A stretch of DNA of 64,000 bases from Wurfbainia villosa (taxonomy: Eukaryota; Streptophyta; Magnoliopsida; Zingiberales; Zingiberaceae), in NCBI GenBank assembly GCA_025175895.1, contig CM046008.1, positions 22,089,255 through 22,153,254 of the forward strand, written 5' to 3'. Under the pieces are notes generated by a model that was given only the letters and a program-made list of their open reading frames with translations, had not been told where the DNA came from and made no database searches. Position 1 is the first letter of the stretch, and each line of letters starts with the position of its first letter. Made by a program: the position numbers and the translations under genes. Positions 44,210-57,709 of the stretch are shown piece by piece.

Positions 44210-47200
44210 AATACCTCAAATAAATTTCCTATAGAATAATATCTCCATTATTCTTTAGATAGAGATCTTATTATTGGGTAAATTAAATTAATGTTAGATG
44301 GTTAGGGATTTATTTAAGTCTAACCTAGGTTAAATTTTATGGAGTTAAATAAAGATAACCTAGGTTTAATCCTATTAAAGTGGACCGGTTCTTTCCTTTA
44401 AATCCGACCCGATTGCTTCCCAAACCCGACCCGTTTGGCCAAGTGTTTCATTCCGTTTCTACATTTCGCCGTCACTCTTTAATCCTGAGCGGTCCTTCCT
44501 TCCTTCCATGACTTCTCATTCTCGCCCGATTCCTTTCTCTTCGAGCCGTCGCACTTCCTCTTCTCACGAGTGCATGCCACTGCGCCTACCTAGTTGCCGC
44601 CTCTGCCCCTGCGGTCGACGTCGACTGCTTGCTCCGATGACCTCACCTTACCGAGGCCCGATCACGACCATTCGCTGACCATTTCTGCAAGCATCCGACG
44701 CCGAGGACAGGGAGGAGATGGACCTTGTGACCTATCGGCTATGGTGTGCAAACAGCAATGCCGGTGTCGGCAGATGACTCTGTCGGCGATTCCACCGAGG
44801 GATCAGAGGGTCAATCCCTATTTCTCTTGCTTGTGCTCTGTCGGGGTCGTGCACCACCTTTTCTCTGTTTCCTCAGTCGCCACTCGTCTCGATGCCCAGC
44901 TCTATCGATCACCAGCTGCACCAAGCCGATCTTCTTCCGAGGCATTGGTTGTGGGGTTATTGCAAGGAGGAGGAATGTCGTTTCTAGAGCTCTCTGTGGG
45001 AGGAGGGATTTGAGCTAGGTGATCGAAGTTTAGGTGGTTATGTTCTTACTCAATTCCTGGTAATGCCTATGGTAATTGATCAGTTCTTTCAGTTTCTATT
45101 TAGCTTCATTGTCGACCTACGATGAGTATGCCCGATCTAGAACTTTGGTGTTTCATGAGTCAAGCTGGGGTTCAAGGGGAGCAGATTCTACAAGTGTGTT
45201 GATTCTCGTATCATCATAGCTTACGGTGGGCTAAGGCAGATCTACGAATCGAATAAGGGAAGGTAAGCTTTGATTCGGTATATTATGAGGTAGGTTGTGT
45301 TATAGTTGTACAATAGATTGTGGTTACAGGTGATCTTGGGGGAAGATCAACAGCGGATTCCTGTGCAGATCCACCGTAGTAAATTGGAAGACTTTGAGTT
45401 AAATGTAATCTAGGTGTTTATGGATGTAGTAGTGAATTACAACTTATATGAAATTAGTAGGTAAGATTGACTATTAATATCGGAATTAATTGTGGGTTAA
45501 AGACAAGTATCATGTGTTTGGGTGGATGGATTATTAAGTGAATTCCATTAATTGATTTTAGTGAATCAATCAGGGATTAGGATTGAGTTAGATTCCTACA
45601 GCTTATTTATATTCGTGTTTGGTTATATTCTGTGTTATATACAGGATCTTGATTCGAGATAGATTCACGGATGTGAAGACCATCAACTAGTCTACATATC
45701 AGGTGGATAATTTCCTACCCTGGTCAGGTAGCAGCTAAACCCTGGAGTATATAACTCCATATTATTGTTACTTTGACCTTAAATCCACTCTAGTTTTTCT
45801 GATGCTTGATACTTGCCTTTGCACTTAAATACTCTATTATTGTTGTTATCTATTCATTCATCTTTGTTATGAATTATAGATATTGTGGTAAGTGGATATG
45901 TAGTGGTTTACCTATGTGTACGTAGCTAAATTCGGTTGTAAAATTGAATTGTGCAATTTAGATAAATCATCTGGGGGTGGATGATTCTAGAAGCAAAGTT
46001 GAGTTTTCATGTTAGATTCTGATGAGGTGTACATATCCACTATGGATCAGGTAGTCGTGTATGAATGTGTGTTTATCGATACAACATCGCTACGGACCGG
46101 TGGTCCTAGCTTGGTTGTGATTGAGTATGACTCTCTGTTGGATAGAGAGTCTGTTGATTAGTCGAGTATCACTCTCTGCAAGATAGAGAGTGTTATGATC
46201 AGTTGTGTATGATTCTCTGCAGGATAGAGAGTGTGTTGATCAGTTGAGTATGACTCTCTGTTGGATAGAGAGTGTTATGATCAGTTGAGTATGACTTTCT
46301 ACAGGATAGAGAGTGTATTGATTAGATTGGTATGACTCTCTATAGGATAGAGAGTCTGTGGTGGATATATGTTTGTGTGACTGTGCATTCATGTCATTTA
46401 CATGCATGCTAGTGACTTGATTTCCCTTGTGATTGAGAGGAGGTGAAATCCAGTCGTCTTGCCTCCCCAATTTACTCGTGGAGAGTAATGGCGGTGGGAG
46501 AAACGCAATATTATTGTGCCACAGCTCTACCCATTTATAAGAGCCGGTGGTAGTTGGAGTTGCGTACAGTTGTCCTACGTGTGTGACACTCGACTACTCA
46601 TGGGTAGTGACTGTCGGAGTGGCCAACATCAGGGACCCCCATCATGTAGCTAGCTTTTTTATTCTTATATGCTACTTGACCATACTGCCCACTCGGCTAC
46701 TCAAGAGTAGTGGTTGGTGTTGAGTTGGGACAATTGTCATGTCGAGCCACCGAGGCCACACTGGGGTCGTGGTAGCTTTAGGGTGAGCTGCCATGACCAT
46801 GCATTCTATATTGCCGTGTCTTATGCCGTTTTGCATATTTCCATATATATATATATGGATGATTGTGATTAGTGTATATATAGATGCAATCTATATGTAT
46901 GCTTATTGTGATGTTGCATTTGTTTGTACTATGCTTGCTGCATTTGTTTGTACATCATCATACATGCTACTGCATTTGCTGTATGATAGTGTGTGGGATA
47001 CCTGTGTATGAGTTGGTTAGACTGTCGTATACCTTTGACCAGTACCCTGAGATGATACGGGATGGACCCGGTTCATCGTTGTAGTTGCCATAGGATGTTA
47101 GAATGGTGGTTTGTCGCTTATAGAGTTAGAATTACCCTACCATGCTGTAGGTGTTGCATTATGTACTTATACTCAGGTTGTATGAGTTGCATCGTTACCA

Positions 47201-47796
47201 ATCTTCAGGTATGTCAGTACCCTATGATGTTATTGTTGATCAATTTAGTATACAGTTGTTATATCATACTGGTGTATACCTGTTATACCATTAGACAACA
47301 TATTATTGACTCGCATGTGATATATATAAATTTTGCATGCACTTTTATTCTTATTACCATTGAGTTATACTCACTACCACAGATCCTGGGTTTCTTGTCG
47401 CCCAAGTAACAGGTACTCGACTCCGTGATGGGCTTGGAGCTTTACAGGCTGGCAATATCTCATCGCATCTCTGAGGGTCCCAACATGGATTTATGTTTTC
47501 TTTTGATTTCGGATATTTCTTATTCGATCTGGATTTATGTGTTGGACTTGTTATGTGATGTACACACTTGTGAATTTGGATTTTGCCGATGTTTCCTTTA
47601 TGCCGTGGTGTCAGTCATACCGGTATGCACTGTGTGTAGTTTGTGATGTCGTTGTATTAGTTTCTGCTGTGTTTTATTGTATTCACATTTATATGTTGTT
47701 GTGATTGCGGCCGAATGACCTTGTATAAATAGGATATATTGCCACGTCAGGAGATCTTTGTCAGATTTATTTTCTCGACATACTCTCGGCGTGATG
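44210..47796 (+). mobile_element. G-family LTR, nearly complete, with degenerate 3' end
   Basis: An AT-rich start is followed by a CT-rich module (44400-45000), caggtggataatttcctaccctgg (45701), hairpin blocks, a tatata run (46844), a gagttatactcactaccac block (47363), and an eroded end actctcggcgtgatga. A 41-bp hairpin repeat lies at 46129-46370. No coding capacity is recognised. Confidence 0.78.
46129..46370. repeat. Six 41-bp units, each a small inverted repeat
   Basis: Units start at 46129, 46170, 46211, 46252, 46293 and 46334, exactly 41 bp apart. Each contains actctctgttgga-tagagagt, whose ends actctct and agagagt pair to form a short hairpin. In related copies (25835, 37500, 58088) only one such unit is present. 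Confidence 0.93.
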
Positions 47797-48990
47797 ATCG
47801 GAGTTGTCTACAGTGTCTTGTCAACTCTGAGCTCGGCATTGGAAAGATCTCGTGTCATTGCCTCCTTCTGCTTTGTCGATCCGGTTAGGAGTCTCCGCGA
47901 GACCGATTCTTTGGATTAAGTAAGTATGGCTTCCCATCGTTGGTGCTGCATCAGGTCATCTAGGAGCTGATTCAGGTTTCCATTGGCTACTCTTCCACGA
48001 ATAGGTAAGAAGGATGAACATAGAAAGGGGGGTTGTCTTCTAAATAAGATGATGGATTTGGAATCTGTGAATTGGTCAGTGGAATTCCTTTTGTCAACAG
48101 TTTCAGTCGATCACTGTGGCAGACAACAGTTTCCTCTGATTTCTCTTTCATTTTGGTAAATTTCGATTATTCTTGCTAGGGATGAGATGGGTGGATCGGA
48201 TGTAAGCTTGGGGACCATGATTGCAGGTGGATTGAGGTTTCTGTGGCTATGTTTTGTGGATTCCAAAAGTGGCAAGCTTCAATGGTCCTTACTGTGGCTA
48301 ACAAATTCGCAGTTGATTGCTGTGTTGATCACCCTCACAGAATGCTTCAAGGTTTGTTGTTAGCCACTCAGTTCCTTTGGTTACCCTTCAACCTTCAGGT
48401 AATCGATGTGCCTTATCTTTGTTCTTGGATGTTAATTTCAAAAGGTTAAAGATCGGGTAATGATCTTGTGATAGTTGTGGTATCTTGTGATTGTCGGTTG
48501 GAATTGGTCTTACCTTAATTTGGTTGTTTGATATAGATTAGATACTTGGAATTGGGGCAAGAAGTTGTACGGGTGAAATTAATCAGGGCCAATTATTGAT
48601 TTGCTATTTAAGAGAATGAAGGAAGTTGTTCAGTTAGTTGAACGAGATATAAAGTTGATGTAGGATTAGGATTTGATCCTAATATTAGAATTGACAGCAT
48701 GATTGGATCATATATGTTTTGTTTGCAGGATGTTGATTTCAAAACTTTGATTAGTGATGATGCTCATAGTTATGGATGGCTAATACGAGCTACATAGCAG
48801 GTGAGTAATATCTACCCTGGTCAGGTAGTTTGATTGAATCCAGTGCATGAATTTGAATTTATGTTGATATCTTTTATCTTGACTCCACTCTTATTTTATA
48901 ATGTGCTTGTACTTAGCCTTTGATCTTTGAGATATGTTGCTATTAATTCATCGTTCATTTATCACTGATATGAATTACAAACCCTATTGT
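47797..48990 (+). mobile_element. Left part of a G-family LTR split by Copia
   Basis: The last 220 bp match the family (caggtgagtaatatctaccctggtcagg at 48798, then ttgactccactc). The first 900 bp are unlike the other copies and contain no recognisable gene. It continues beyond the Copia element at 57710. Confidence 0.65.
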
Positions 48991-50653
48991 TGTAGGGATC
49001 CCGAGCGAAAAACAAAAATTCGCAGCGGAAAACTTAGGATCCCTCCAGAGATCCAAGCAAAAAAAATATACTCGTTTCAATTATCGATTCTATCCTATAG
49101 GAATCGAGATTACCTTCGAAGCGTTCCCTTCGAATTCCAGTCAGCAACACTTGCGGATCTCAGCGTGGTCAGAATGTCCACGCCTCTACGGTGCACACAC
49201 ACACGATCTTGGAGAGAAGAGGTAAGGCCTCTTTCGGTTGTGCTAGCAACCACTCCAAGGTCTCACTTTTCCACTCTATACTTGGCCCTCTTGTGTTGTC
49301 AACGAAAAAAATAAAATTAGATTCTATTTTTCATTGTCCACGTTGAAGAAGAAGAAGCAACCATAATACACCTTAATGAGACATTAAATGCACTTCCTTA
49401 TTCTTCATGGTAAAAGAAAGGAAGTCAATTAATGCTCATTAAATGCACATTAATGAGTTTTAAATCCCATTTAAAACCCCATTTATTAATTCGTGTATTA
49501 TATTATTAATTCGTGTATTATTCATTTTAGCCTTCTTCTCTTGGTTTGACTTGAGTCTAACTCAACATAAATCAATTTGAGTCCAACTCAAATTTAGCCA
49601 AGTAATGAGTCTTACTCATTCTAGTTAATCCAATTAACTAATAATTCATTTTAGTCAAACCAAAATGATTTCCTCTCCAAAATAATATGTTCTTTGTGTG
49701 TGACCCTATAGGCTCTCATAACGTTGACAATGTATCCAAAACCATTTTAGATACATAAGCAATGAGCGTCATCTAGCAATACATCATTGCTACCCAAGTG
49801 ATGAGAATGTCGAGATCAAAATGACCTCTTAGTGACTATTATCGTATAGCGGTGTCCTTCTATCCTTGATATCTCGGATCGATCGATGAGGCATGAGGCC
49901 GTGTCACCCTTTTATCAATCTTTATGTTTCTTGATCCCCAAGTAGACTCACTCAAACAAATGAGCTCAATATCTCATATTGACTCATTTGAGCATGACCA
50001 TGCATTTCGTGGTCCTACTCTATCAAGAGGCGAAAGATATCACTCCCGTCATATTGGAGGGATAGATCCCATCTACATCACTCACATTCCTCTGCATAAT
50101 TCGTTACATACTCAGTGATCGCCGTTATAGTCACCCAATTACGGTGTGACGTTAGACGATACCAAAGTACATAACTCCTTATGTAGGGAACCGTAGTGAC
50201 TGACTTGAGTCTAAGGACTATTCATACGATAGTCACATGAGAAAGTATATGACACTCGTATAACGATCCATGATACTTTCTCATGGTGGGTCAATTCGGT
50301 ATATATAGTCTCGATATATATACCCATGTATCGATGTGATATCACATATCCATGACTTGTGAGATCAAGTCATCCATTGACCTACATGCTAGTCTCGATG
50401 TATCAATATAGCCCTTGTCTATTAATACAATACTCAGGAATATTTAAGAATAGTGTTCTACGACTTCTCATAATCAATTCTACCAATTGATATCGTAGAT
50501 AACAACCTACTATTCATGGGCATTATTATATTTATTTAGGTGGCACACGTAAAGAAATATAATAATCAATCTTTGCCTTTATTAATGCAAGAATATAATA
50601 CAAAAGTCTCCTCACCAATCATCTCATGGTGGCACTAAGGGCTCATACTAACA
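48991..50653 (-). repeat. 3' LTR of the complete Copia element
   Basis: 1,663 bp. On the minus strand it starts TGTTAGTATGAGCC directly after the polypurine tract and ends GGGATCCCTACA. Small indels distinguish it from the other LTR, for example in the A-run near 49010 and the tatcaa/cgac differences around 49830. Confidence 0.95.
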
Positions 50654-51059
50654 ATCTCCCACTAGCACTAGTGCCAATCAGTAATCTCTAAGACCGGTGA
50701 CCTAGTATGACCATCATGCTTCCTCTGTGCCAAAGCCTTGGTCAAGGATCCGCAATGTTAGCATCGATGTCTACTCTGCATATCTCAACATCTACTCTAT
50801 TGATGATCTCTCGAATGAGGTGATACCGCCGCGATATGTGTTTGGTCCTCTCGATGAGAGCGAGGTTCCTTAGCTTTGGCAATAGCCCCATTGTTGTCAC
50901 AATAGAGGTCTGCTGGGTCTGTATGCTAGGAACCACCTCGAGTTCGATGATGAACTTTCGGATTCAACAACCTCCTTTCTTTGCAGAAGACGCAAAGAAT
51001 ATACTCGGCTTATGTTGTAGAATCTACAAGCTGTGTCTGCTTTGAACTCTTCCGACTCA

Positions 51060-53600
51060 CGCCACCATTCAAGCAAAATACATACCGCGATCACGAGTCA
51101 TCCTTGTCAGTTTGGAAGCTCGCATCACTGTAACCCTTTACAACTAGCTCCTCATTGCCTCCAAATATCAAGAAATATTCTTTTGTCCTTCGCAAGTACT
51201 TAAGAATATTCTTGATAGCTGCCCAGTGACATTCATCGGGATCTGACTGATACCTGCTCGTCATGCTTAAAGAATACGAGACATCGGGGCGAGTACAAAT
51301 CATGGCGTACATGATAGATCATATAGCTGATGCATAAGAGATCTGATCCATGCGATCTCTCTCCTCCTTAGAAGAGGGAGATTGAGTCTTCGAAAGACTC
51401 ATACCATGTGACATTGGCAAAAATCCCTTCTTGGAATTCTGCATGGCAAAACGCTTAAGCACCTTGTCCACATATGTACTCTGACTCAAGCCAAGCAATC
51501 TCTTAGATCTATCTCTATAGATCTTGATGCCTAGAATATAGGCTGCTTCACCTAAGTCTTTCATTGAAAAACAATTCCTAAACCAAGTCTTCATAGACTG
51601 CAGCATAGGGATATCATTTCCAATGAGCAGTATGTCATCTACATACTATATGAGGAAAACAATTGAGCTCCCACTAACCTTCTTGTAGACACAAGGTTCA
51701 TCTTCGTTCTTAATGAAACCAAACGTTTTGATCGCATTATCGAAACGAAGATTCCAGCTTCTAGAAGCTTGCTTTAAACCATAAATGGACCTATGCAACT
51801 TACAAACCTTTCCAGCATCCTTTGGATCGACAAAACCCTCAGGTTGTGTCATATACACATCCTCGAGTAGATTTCCGTTAAGAAATGCTGTTTTGACATC
51901 CATCTGCCAGATCTCATAGTTATAGTAAGCTGCAATAGCAAGCATGATCCGAATGGATTTGAGCATCGCAACTGGAGAAAAGGTTTCATCATAGTCAATA
52001 CCATGAATCTGCTTGAATCCTTTTGCTACCAATCGCCCTTTATAGGTATGTACATTACCTTCCATGTCAGTCTTTCTCCTAAAGACCCACTTACACCCAA
52101 TGAGTTTGACCCTTGGTGGATCGACAAAGTCGGACTTGGTTAGTGTACATGGATTCTATTTCGGATCTCATGGCCTCGAGCCATTTCTCAGAATCTGGGC
52201 TCATTACAACTTCCTGATAGGATGTCGGCTCATCAAGCATGATACCATCGTTATCATCCAAGAGAAAAGAATATCTCTCAGGTTGATGACGTATCCTATC
52301 AGACCTGCGCAGAGCTTGGTCTACCTGAACAGGTTGTATCACAACTCCTTGTGATGACTGTTCTTGTTCCATTAAGGTATCAGTGCTATTTTGTGTATCT
52401 TGAACTTCTTCAAGATCAATTTTACTCCCACTTATTTTTTTAGAAATAAATTCCCTTTCTAGAAAAACACCATTTCTGGCAACAAACACTTTGCCTTGTG
52501 TGGGGTTGTAAAAGTAATATCTCTTAGTTTCCTTTGGATATCCAACGAAATAGCATCTATCTGATTTGGGGCCTAGTTTATCTGATACTTGACGTCGTAC
52601 GTAAGCCTCACAATCCCAAATCTTCATAAAAGACATCTTGGGACTCTTCCCAGTCCATATCTCATATGGTGTCTTTACGATTGCCTTAGAAGGAACACGG
52701 TTAAGTGTGAAAGCGGTGGTCTCTAGAGCATATCCCCAGAAGGAAGGAGGAAGTTCTGTATGACTTATCATTGATCGTACCATATCTAATAGAGTACGAT
52801 TTCTCCTCTCAGATACACCATTCATTCGGTGGAGTGGTGAGATCTTATCCCACACTCAACTAGATAGTCACTAAACTCTTGGCTTAGTATTTCCCACCTC
52901 GATCGATCGAAGCATCTTAATACTCTTACCAAGTTGGTTACGTACTTCATTCTTGAATTCTTTGAACTTTTCAAAGGATTACGATTTTGTCTCATAAGAT
53001 ACACATATCCATATCTGAAATCATCGATAAATGTGATGAAATCTTGATAACCTCCTCATTTGCGACTTTGAAAGGACGCATACATCACTATGTATGAGGC
53101 CTAACAAATCTTCGCTCGTTCGCCTTGTCCACTAAATGGAGTCTTGGTCATCTTGCCTAAAAGACAAGATTCACATACCTCATATGATTCAAAATCAAAT
53201 GAGTCCGGAATCCATCCTTATGGAGTGCTACTGCGACTCTCATTTATGTGACCAAGCGACAATGCCAAAGATATGTTTGATTCAAATGATTAGATTTGAA
53301 TCGCTTGGTATTTATGTTATATACTGGTTTTCAAGGTCTAGAACATAGAGTCCATTCATCAAGTGTGCATCGCATGATAGAACATTTCATTTAAATATAC
53401 GAACAACACTTGTCCTTAATTATAAATGAAAAATCTTTCTTGTCCAAACAAGATATAGACATAATGTTCTTAGTTATTGCAGGTATGAAATAACACTCTT
53501 CAAGTTCTAGAATTAAACCACTGGGTAATGATAAGGAATATGTTCCTACAGCAAGAACTCTTGCACCATTGCTAACACGTAGGTCCACTTCTCCTTTGTC
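51060..53600 (-). pseudogene. Copia pol: protease, integrase, RT, RNase H, broken
   Basis: In minus-strand order: protease-like segment with GCASHIC (about 53660-53640) and the following AVGTYSL region (53588-53391); a poor zinc-binding stretch; integrase core with GVSERRNRTLLDMVRS, WGYALETTAF and a C-terminal PERYSFLL (52855-52091); RT with LVAKGFKQIHGIDYDETFSP, DVKTAFLNG and YGLKQASRSW (52065-51646); a stop directly before YVDDILLIGN; the RT thumb with LGIKIYRDRSKRLLGLSQ (51606-51319); and RNase H start with YAMICTRPDVSYS and GYSDASFQTD (51312-51091). Several stops and frameshifts separate these blocks. Confidence 0.93.
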
Positions 53601-54545
53601 AAAGATCTACTTCTTCTCAAGCCTCGCACATTGGTACAAATGTGAGAAGCACAACCGTATCCAATACCCATGAGGAAGAAATAGATAGATCGACTTCTAT
53701 AACATGTATACCAAGTGGAAGTCTCACTTCCTTTCTTCTTCTTCCTCGAGGTACTTTTGCGTTCCTCTTCCAATGTCCGACTTCCTTGCGGTGGAAGCAA
53801 GTCCCTTCCTTGGCCACCCCACCTTTAGGCTTCAATGCTTTGTCCTTATCTTTATTCGGTCTTACCCTTGCCTTTAGACTTTTCTTACCCTTGCCCTTTT
53901 TAACCATAAGTACATCATTAGTACCAGTTGCATCTTCTTAAGATTGCTCTCGTGATTCTCAACATGCTTAAGAGCTCAGTAATGGTTTGTCAATTTCGCT
54001 CATGTAATAATTCATGACAAATTGACTAAAGCCTCTAGGCTGAATATAGAATAAGGTCGTGTGACTCTTGGCCTAAAGGAAACCCCAATCTTTCAAGGTT
54101 CTCAACATACCCAATCATCTTGAGTACATGAGTTCCTATGGGTGTTCCTTCTTGCATTTTGCATGAAAATAATGCCTTAGATACCTCGGATCTCTCGTGC
54201 TCTCGCTCTTGATATAGTTGCTTCAAGTGTGCAACCATATCGAAGGCATCCATGTTCTCATGTTGCTTCAAGCTCGTGAGTTCATGGTTGCAAGCATAAG
54301 GCATGATGCATCTAATGCATCATCTTGATGCTTCTCGATTCATCCTTATCCGCACGAGTAGCATTATCGAGGGTGGTTCGTAAATGGGTTGCTCTAGGAC
54401 ATAGAGTTTCCGCCTCTGTTTGAGAACTATCCTCAAATTTACGAACCCACGATGAAGTTTGCTCCATTGAGCTTGTCCTTCTCAAGGACTGATCGCAGAG
54501 AGAGGGTATTTGACGTATTTGAAGACATAGTAATCTACAACAGAA
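53601..54545 (-). pseudogene. Copia gag, broken
   Basis: Minus-strand frames show the Copia gag helical domain: HENMDAFDMVAHLKQLYQE and CKMQEGTPIGTHVLKMIGY (54304-54035). Upstream pieces near 54500 start the protein, and the zinc knuckle near 53780 is damaged (CFHRKEVGHWKRN, with cysteines lost). At least four frame breaks occur. The usual product is the nucleocapsid precursor. Confidence 0.88.
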
Positions 54546-55699
54546 ATGATATGCAAAAATGAGTATTATATCTGAAATCATTTAATTAGACCTTTAATTA
54601 AATGAGACTCCCACTAATTCCCTTAGCTTCAATAGGAGCTAGTCATACCAGTTCTATTGAGTTTCAAGTTCATGTGGGACAAGATCCACATCATACCTCA
54701 CCTTGAGTTAGCTTTGGCTAATCGCCCAAGATTTAGTATCACTAGGTAGGTAACATTTTACCAATTGCATCGTATGCAACTCTTGGAATAAAGGATCAAG
54801 ATTCACATTATACATCATCTTGAGTTAGCTTTGGCTAATCGCCCAAGACTTAGTATAAATGTGTCTCCTAACTATTAGGAAATGCCTCTAAGTATTTCTC
54901 AATCTAATTGAGACACTTAGTGAAGTCTCATCTAAAGTTTGATAGCGGGACATCACAATTGTCCTCTCGCACTCTACCAAGATAAAATGCGCTGCTTTGC
55001 TTTGGCAAACCCAACACAAATGATCGAGGTAGTTTATGAGTACCAAACTTTGGTAGGCATATTCATTTGACTTAATTTTAAGATAACAGATTATCTAGCA
55101 TGCATCACATACACACAAAATATATCACATATACGCTAAACGTGACATGGTTATGACCCTTATTCTACGATTTCTCAAGCCAATGAGAAAATCGATTGGT
55201 TACCCTAGGGATAGCATCTTCTCCAAGCGCTTCCTTTGGTCAGCATGTGTTGTCAGCATCGTCCTTGTAACATCCACCTTCAATAGACTTTCATTGATTA
55301 TTTATTTTGTACATTACAAAATGAGAACACTTGAGTTACATTCGAGTCTAAATCTATTTTACAACTAGAAAATAGAAGTGAAGGCACGACACGCAGGCCA
55401 TGTAAAAAATTACAACACCCACATACATATGACGGCACGCAGGCCGTATTATGAATTACAACACATAACCACAATCATATGTGGTCCTAGGCCATAACCA
55501 TGCACCATATACAAATCATTCACAATGATTTAATAAATTATTTTATTTATCAGTTTTATTATGTGCAATTTTTAAGCCGCTATGCCGATTAGCTGCAACA
55601 CCACGGCGGTCCCGCTAGTCGTGGTGTTGCGGCTAATTCATCTTATGAGTCGCTGCCCATTTTGTCCATCTCTATGAACCCGAGACCTCCAGATGGCCA

Positions 55700-55935
55700 G
55701 GTGTGTTCGGCACCGTCCGACTTGAACCAGCCCACTTGGCAGACCATCTGCTTGGCTGAATCAACTAGGACACAGGCGGAGTCGGCACCATCCGACTTGA
55801 TTCAGCCTACTCGACAGACTATCTGCTTGGCTAAATCAACTCGGCAATAGACCGAGTTGGCACCATCCGACTTGATTCAGCCAACTCGACAAACTATCTG
55901 CTTGGTTAAATCAACTCGGACATATACCGAGTCGG
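55700..55935. repeat. About 75-bp tandem repeat in the Copia leader
   Basis: The block ggcacc(g/a)tccgacttga recurs at 55709, 55783 and 55859, each followed by agcc.actcg.cagac.atctgcttgg. It lies between the primer site and gag, a place where such elements often keep leader repeats. Confidence 0.9.
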
Positions 55936-56020
55936 CAAAAAAAAACATAATAAAACTAATCTCATGTTTATATCACATAAAACATCTAAAAAAAAATGTG
56001 TACATTTTTTTTTAACAAGT

Positions 56021-56034
56021 GGCTCTAATACCAC
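56021..56034 (-). promoter_or_regulatory. Copia primer-binding site, tRNA-Met type
   Basis: On the minus strand gtggtattagagcc follows the 5' LTR end directly. It is a one-base variant of TGGTATCAGAGC, the same variant (TATT) seen in the EPRV site at 15523. Confidence 0.9.
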
Positions 56035-57704
56035 TGTAGGGATCCCGAGTGATAAAAAAAAAATCACAGTGGAAAACTTAAGATCCCTCTAGAGATTCAA
56101 GCAAAAAAAATATACTCGTTTCAATTATCGATTCATCCTATAGGAATCGAGATTACCTTCAAAGCGTGCCCTTTGAATTCATGTCAGCAACACTTGCGGA
56201 TCTCAGCGTGGTCATAATGTCCACGCCTCTACGGTGCACACACACATGATCTTGGAGAGAAGAGGTAAGGCCTTTCGGTTGTGCTAGCAACCACTCAAAG
56301 GTCTCACTTTTCCACTCTATACTTGGCCCTCTTGTGTTGTCAACGAAAAAAATAAAATGAGATTCTATTTTTCATTGTCCACGTTGAAGAAGAAGAAGCA
56401 ACCATAATACACCTTAATGAGACATTAAATGCACTTCCTTATTCTTCATGGTAAAAGAAAGGAAGTCAATTAATGCTCATTAAATGCATATTAATGAGTT
56501 TTAAATCCCATTTAAAACCCCATTTATTAATTCGTGTATTATATTATTAATTCGTGTATTATTCATTTTAGCCTTCTTCTCTTGGTTTGACTTGAGTCTA
56601 ACTCAACATAAACCAATTTGAGTCCAACTCAAATTTAGCCAAGTAATGAGTCTTACTCATTCTAGTTAATCCAATTAACTAATAATTCATTTTAGTCAAA
56701 CCAAAATGATTTCCTCTCCAAAATAATATGTTCTTTGTATGTGACCCTATAGGCTCTCGTAACGTTGGCAATGTATCCAAAACTATTTTAGATACATAAG
56801 CAATGAGCGGCATCTAGCAATACATCATTGCTACCCAAGTGATGAGAATGTCGAGATCCGACAACCTCTTCCGTGACTATTATCAAATGACAGTGTCCTT
56901 CTATCCTTGATATCTCAGATCGATCAATGAGGCATAGACCGTGTCACCCTCTTATCAATCTTTATGTTTCTTGATCCCCAAGTAGACTCACTCAAACAAA
57001 TGAGCTCAATATCTCATATTGACTCATTTGAGCATGGCCATGCATTTCGTGGTCCTACTCTATCAAGAGGCCAAAGATATCACTCCTGTCATATGGGAGG
57101 GATAGATCCCATCTACATCACTCACATCCCTCCGCATAATTCGTTACATACTCAGTGATCGCCGTTATAGTCACCCAATTACGGTGTGACGTTAGATGAT
57201 ACCAAAGTACATAACTCCTTATGTAGGGAACCGTAGTGACTTCAGGTCTAAGGACTATTCATACCAATAGTCACATGAGAAAGTATATGATACTCATATA
57301 ATGATCCATGATACTTTCTCATGGTGGGTCAATTCAGTATATATAGTCTCCAATATATATACCCGTGTATCAATGTGATATCACATATCCATGACTTGTG
57401 AGATCAAGTCATCCATTGACCTACATGCTAGTCTCAATGTATCAATATAGCCCTTGTCTATTAATACAATACTCGACTAGGAATATTTAAGAATAGTGTT
57501 CTCTACAGCTTCTCATAATCAATTCTACCAATTGATATACTGTAGATAACAACCTACTATTCATGGGCATTATTATATTTATTTAGCTGGCACACGCATA
57601 AAGAAATATAATAATCAATCTTTGCTTTTATTAATGCAAGAATATAATACAAAAGTCTCCCTCACCAATCATCTCATAATTGACACTAAGGGCTCATACT
57701 AACA
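56035..57704 (-). repeat. 5' LTR of the complete Copia element
   Basis: 1,670 bp, the partner of 48991-50653. The two LTRs differ by scattered substitutions and short indels, which implies that the insertion is not very recent. Confidence 0.95.
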
Positions 57705-57709
57705 ATTGT

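Larger units (their letters stand above)
48991..57704 (-). mobile_element. Complete Ty1/Copia retrotransposon, 8.7 kb, TSD ATTGT
   Basis: LTRs at 48991-50653 (3') and 56035-57704 (5') share TG...CA ends and are about 95% alike by eye. ATTGT flanks both sides (48986-48990 and 57705-57709). The primer site lies at 56034-56021 and the polypurine tract agtgggagat at 50663-50654. Gag, protease, integrase, RT and RNase H occur in that order, the Copia order. All coding parts are broken by stops and frameshifts, so the element cannot supply its own proteins. It sits inside a G-family LTR. Confidence 0.96.
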
